The translations under genes and the position numbers were made by a program. From the NCBI GenBank assembly GCA_964383915.1, contig CAYLJE010000001.1:1-64000 (forward strand): 64,000 nucleotides of DNA, in the 5' to 3' direction. The notes under the pieces are model-generated. The model ran no database searches and was not told the origin of the DNA. It saw nothing but the letters and a program-made list of their open reading frames with translations. Each line of letters starts with the position of its first letter. Within the stretch, counting starts at the first letter, position 1. This stretch comes from DRPN01 sp964383915 (GTDB lineage Bacteria > Bacteroidota > Bacteroidia > Bacteroidales > VadinHA17). Shown here piece after piece: positions 63,216 through 64,000 of the stretch.

Positions 63216-63330
63216 TCCGCCTTCGCGTTCCGCTATGGCGGACGAGAAGAAATGATTTAATTCCCCGACCCTCCGGGTCGGAAACAAATAATTCCTTGTG
63301 ATACCTCGGGGCTTCCGGGCTGCCCCGGGT
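63216..63330. repeat. Cluster of three GC-rich REP-like hairpins
   Basis: Within 115 bases of otherwise AT-rich spacer lie three hairpins. The first has arms tccgcc (63216-63221) and ggcgga (63237-63242) with an inner gcg-ttc-cgc stem. The second is ccgaccc-tcc-gggtcgg (63265-63281). The third pairs cctcggggc (63304-63312) with gccccggg (63322-63329), with a T-G wobble. They sit between the Crp/Fnr gene and ggt, both on the minus strand. No T run follows them, so they look like repetitive extragenic palindromes rather than terminators. Confidence 0.6.
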
Positions 63331-63409
63331 TAGTTCATTCCCGGATAAGTTTCGTTAAATCTTTCATAATATTTTATTTTTTACTATTTTTTTGATATAT
63401 TCAATTAAT

Positions 63410-64000
63410 TTAGCCTAATTCACTTAATATCTTTACAATATCAAGACTCGTAATTTTTACTTTTCTACCATCCAGTTTAATGATCTTGTCATGCTTGAAT
63501 TCGTTGATAGTGCGAATAAAACTCTCTTTAGTCGTCCCAGCCAACTCAGCCAGCTCATGACGTGTCAGCGGAAACTCAAATTCATACATATGATAGATTT
63601 CTTCTGCAAAATAAAGAAGTACATCTGCAATCCTGCCCGGCAGTTGTTTGTGTGTCTGACTGTTCAGCCGGCTAAAAATATACAATGATTCTTTGCTTAA
63701 AATGCGTATCAGATCCATGGCAAAGCGTCCATTGGAAAGAACGATGTTATTAAATGTTCCGAAATCAATAATCAGGACAAGTGTATCTCCAATAGCAGAG
63801 ACAGAATACTGGTAAGTAACCCCGGCATAGAGTGTATCTAATCCGACAAAATGGTTTCCGGAGATTATTTTAAGGGTTACAGACCGGTTTGTCCCGTTTT
63901 CCTTATAGATTTTTACCAGGCCGGAAACAATATACATGATATGAGATGTACGTGTCTGCTGCCTGAATAGCATCCCTTTGCTTTCGTACCGAACCAGACT
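63410..64000 (-). CDS. Crp/Fnr-family transcriptional regulator, partial (N terminus beyond the window)
   Basis: The frame stays open to the right edge, so the start lies outside; about 196 residues are visible. The cyclic-nucleotide-binding-like beta roll begins 'SLVRYESKGMLFRQQTRTSH' and continues with 'HIMYIVSGLVKIYKENG' and 'ISGNHFVGLDTLYAG'. A dimer helix near 'LSKESLYIFSRLNSQTHKQL' is followed by the Crp HTH ('FPLTRHELAELAGTTKESFI', 'RTINEFKHDKIIKLDG'). There are no Cys residues in the visible part, which argues against an Fnr-type Fe-S sensor, although any N-terminal Cys would be off the window. The ligand and targets are unknown. Confidence 0.92.
   Translation of the reverse strand, partial: SLVRYESKGMLFRQQTRTSHIMYIVSGLVKIYKENGTNRSVTLKIISGNHFVGLDTLYAGVTYQYSVSAIGDTLVLIIDFGTFNNIVLSNGRFAMDLIRILSKESLYIFSRLNSQTHKQLPGRIADVLLYFAEEIYHMYEFEFPLTRHELAELAGTTKESFIRTINEFKHDKIIKLDGRKVKITSLDIVKILSELG

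Overview
The window looks like a chromosomal segment of a fermentative member of the Bacteroidota, most likely order Bacteroidales. The main signs are: a short primary sigma factor without region 1.1; a DUF4293 gene; a TonB-dependent receptor with a carboxypeptidase-like N-terminal domain; GH92 and GH38 mannosidases; many upstream regions carrying the Bacteroidota -7 element TAnnTTTG; and few recognisable Shine-Dalgarno sites. I cannot name the genus. No rRNA, tRNA, CRISPR array, phage or intact mobile element was seen.

Layout. 1-636 holds transposon debris: an IS21-like end abutting a C-terminal IS1634-type transposase fragment. 770-9962 is housekeeping: an orphan OmpR-type regulator, a LysE exporter, an S9 hydrolase, dapF, an HtrA protease, rpoD and uvrB. 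uvrB ends a minus-strand run with a nucleoside phosphorylase, a SirB1-like protein and an EEP-fold nuclease/phosphatase. 11977-17525 has a DUF5916 outer-membrane protein, DUF4293, pyrBI, a YigZ-type protein and a DMT transporter that appears to have lost its middle. 17779-29114 is a mannoside-degradation locus: a LacI regulator, a GH38 with a long N-terminal extension, a multidomain transglutaminase-like lipoprotein, a GH92 lipoprotein, an unknown DNA-binding-like protein and a badly eroded second GH92. It contains no SusC/SusD pair.

29175-31499 pairs a membrane-bound LytTR regulator with a nitronate monooxygenase-type gene. The gene's promoter is preceded by an array of CATTT(C)ATCCC repeats at a 20-bp period, which looks like a LytTR operator. 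31577-39972 has a ferredoxin, ftsE, a very long TPR protein translationally coupled to an outer-membrane barrel, and gyrB. 40008-44501 is a xylose operon (xylB, xylA, and a xylE-type symporter carrying an unusual extra hydrophobic insert). 44716-50955 has an M13 peptidase, ornithine aminotransferase, a nitroreductase pseudogene and a TonB-dependent receptor.

51598-56872 is a minus-strand energy-conservation cluster, pta-hbd-ackA-ptb-buk. It combines the acetate and butyrate (or branched acyl) kinase routes. Divergent from it is a large FAD/Fe-S oxidoreductase of the D-lactate/glycolate type. Together with xylose and mannoside intake, these genes suggest sugar fermentation to acetate and a C4 or branched acid with ATP made by substrate-level phosphorylation. 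The window ends with a conserved-looking hypothetical protein, a gamma-glutamyltransferase, a cluster of REP-like hairpins, and a Crp/Fnr regulator cut by the window edge.
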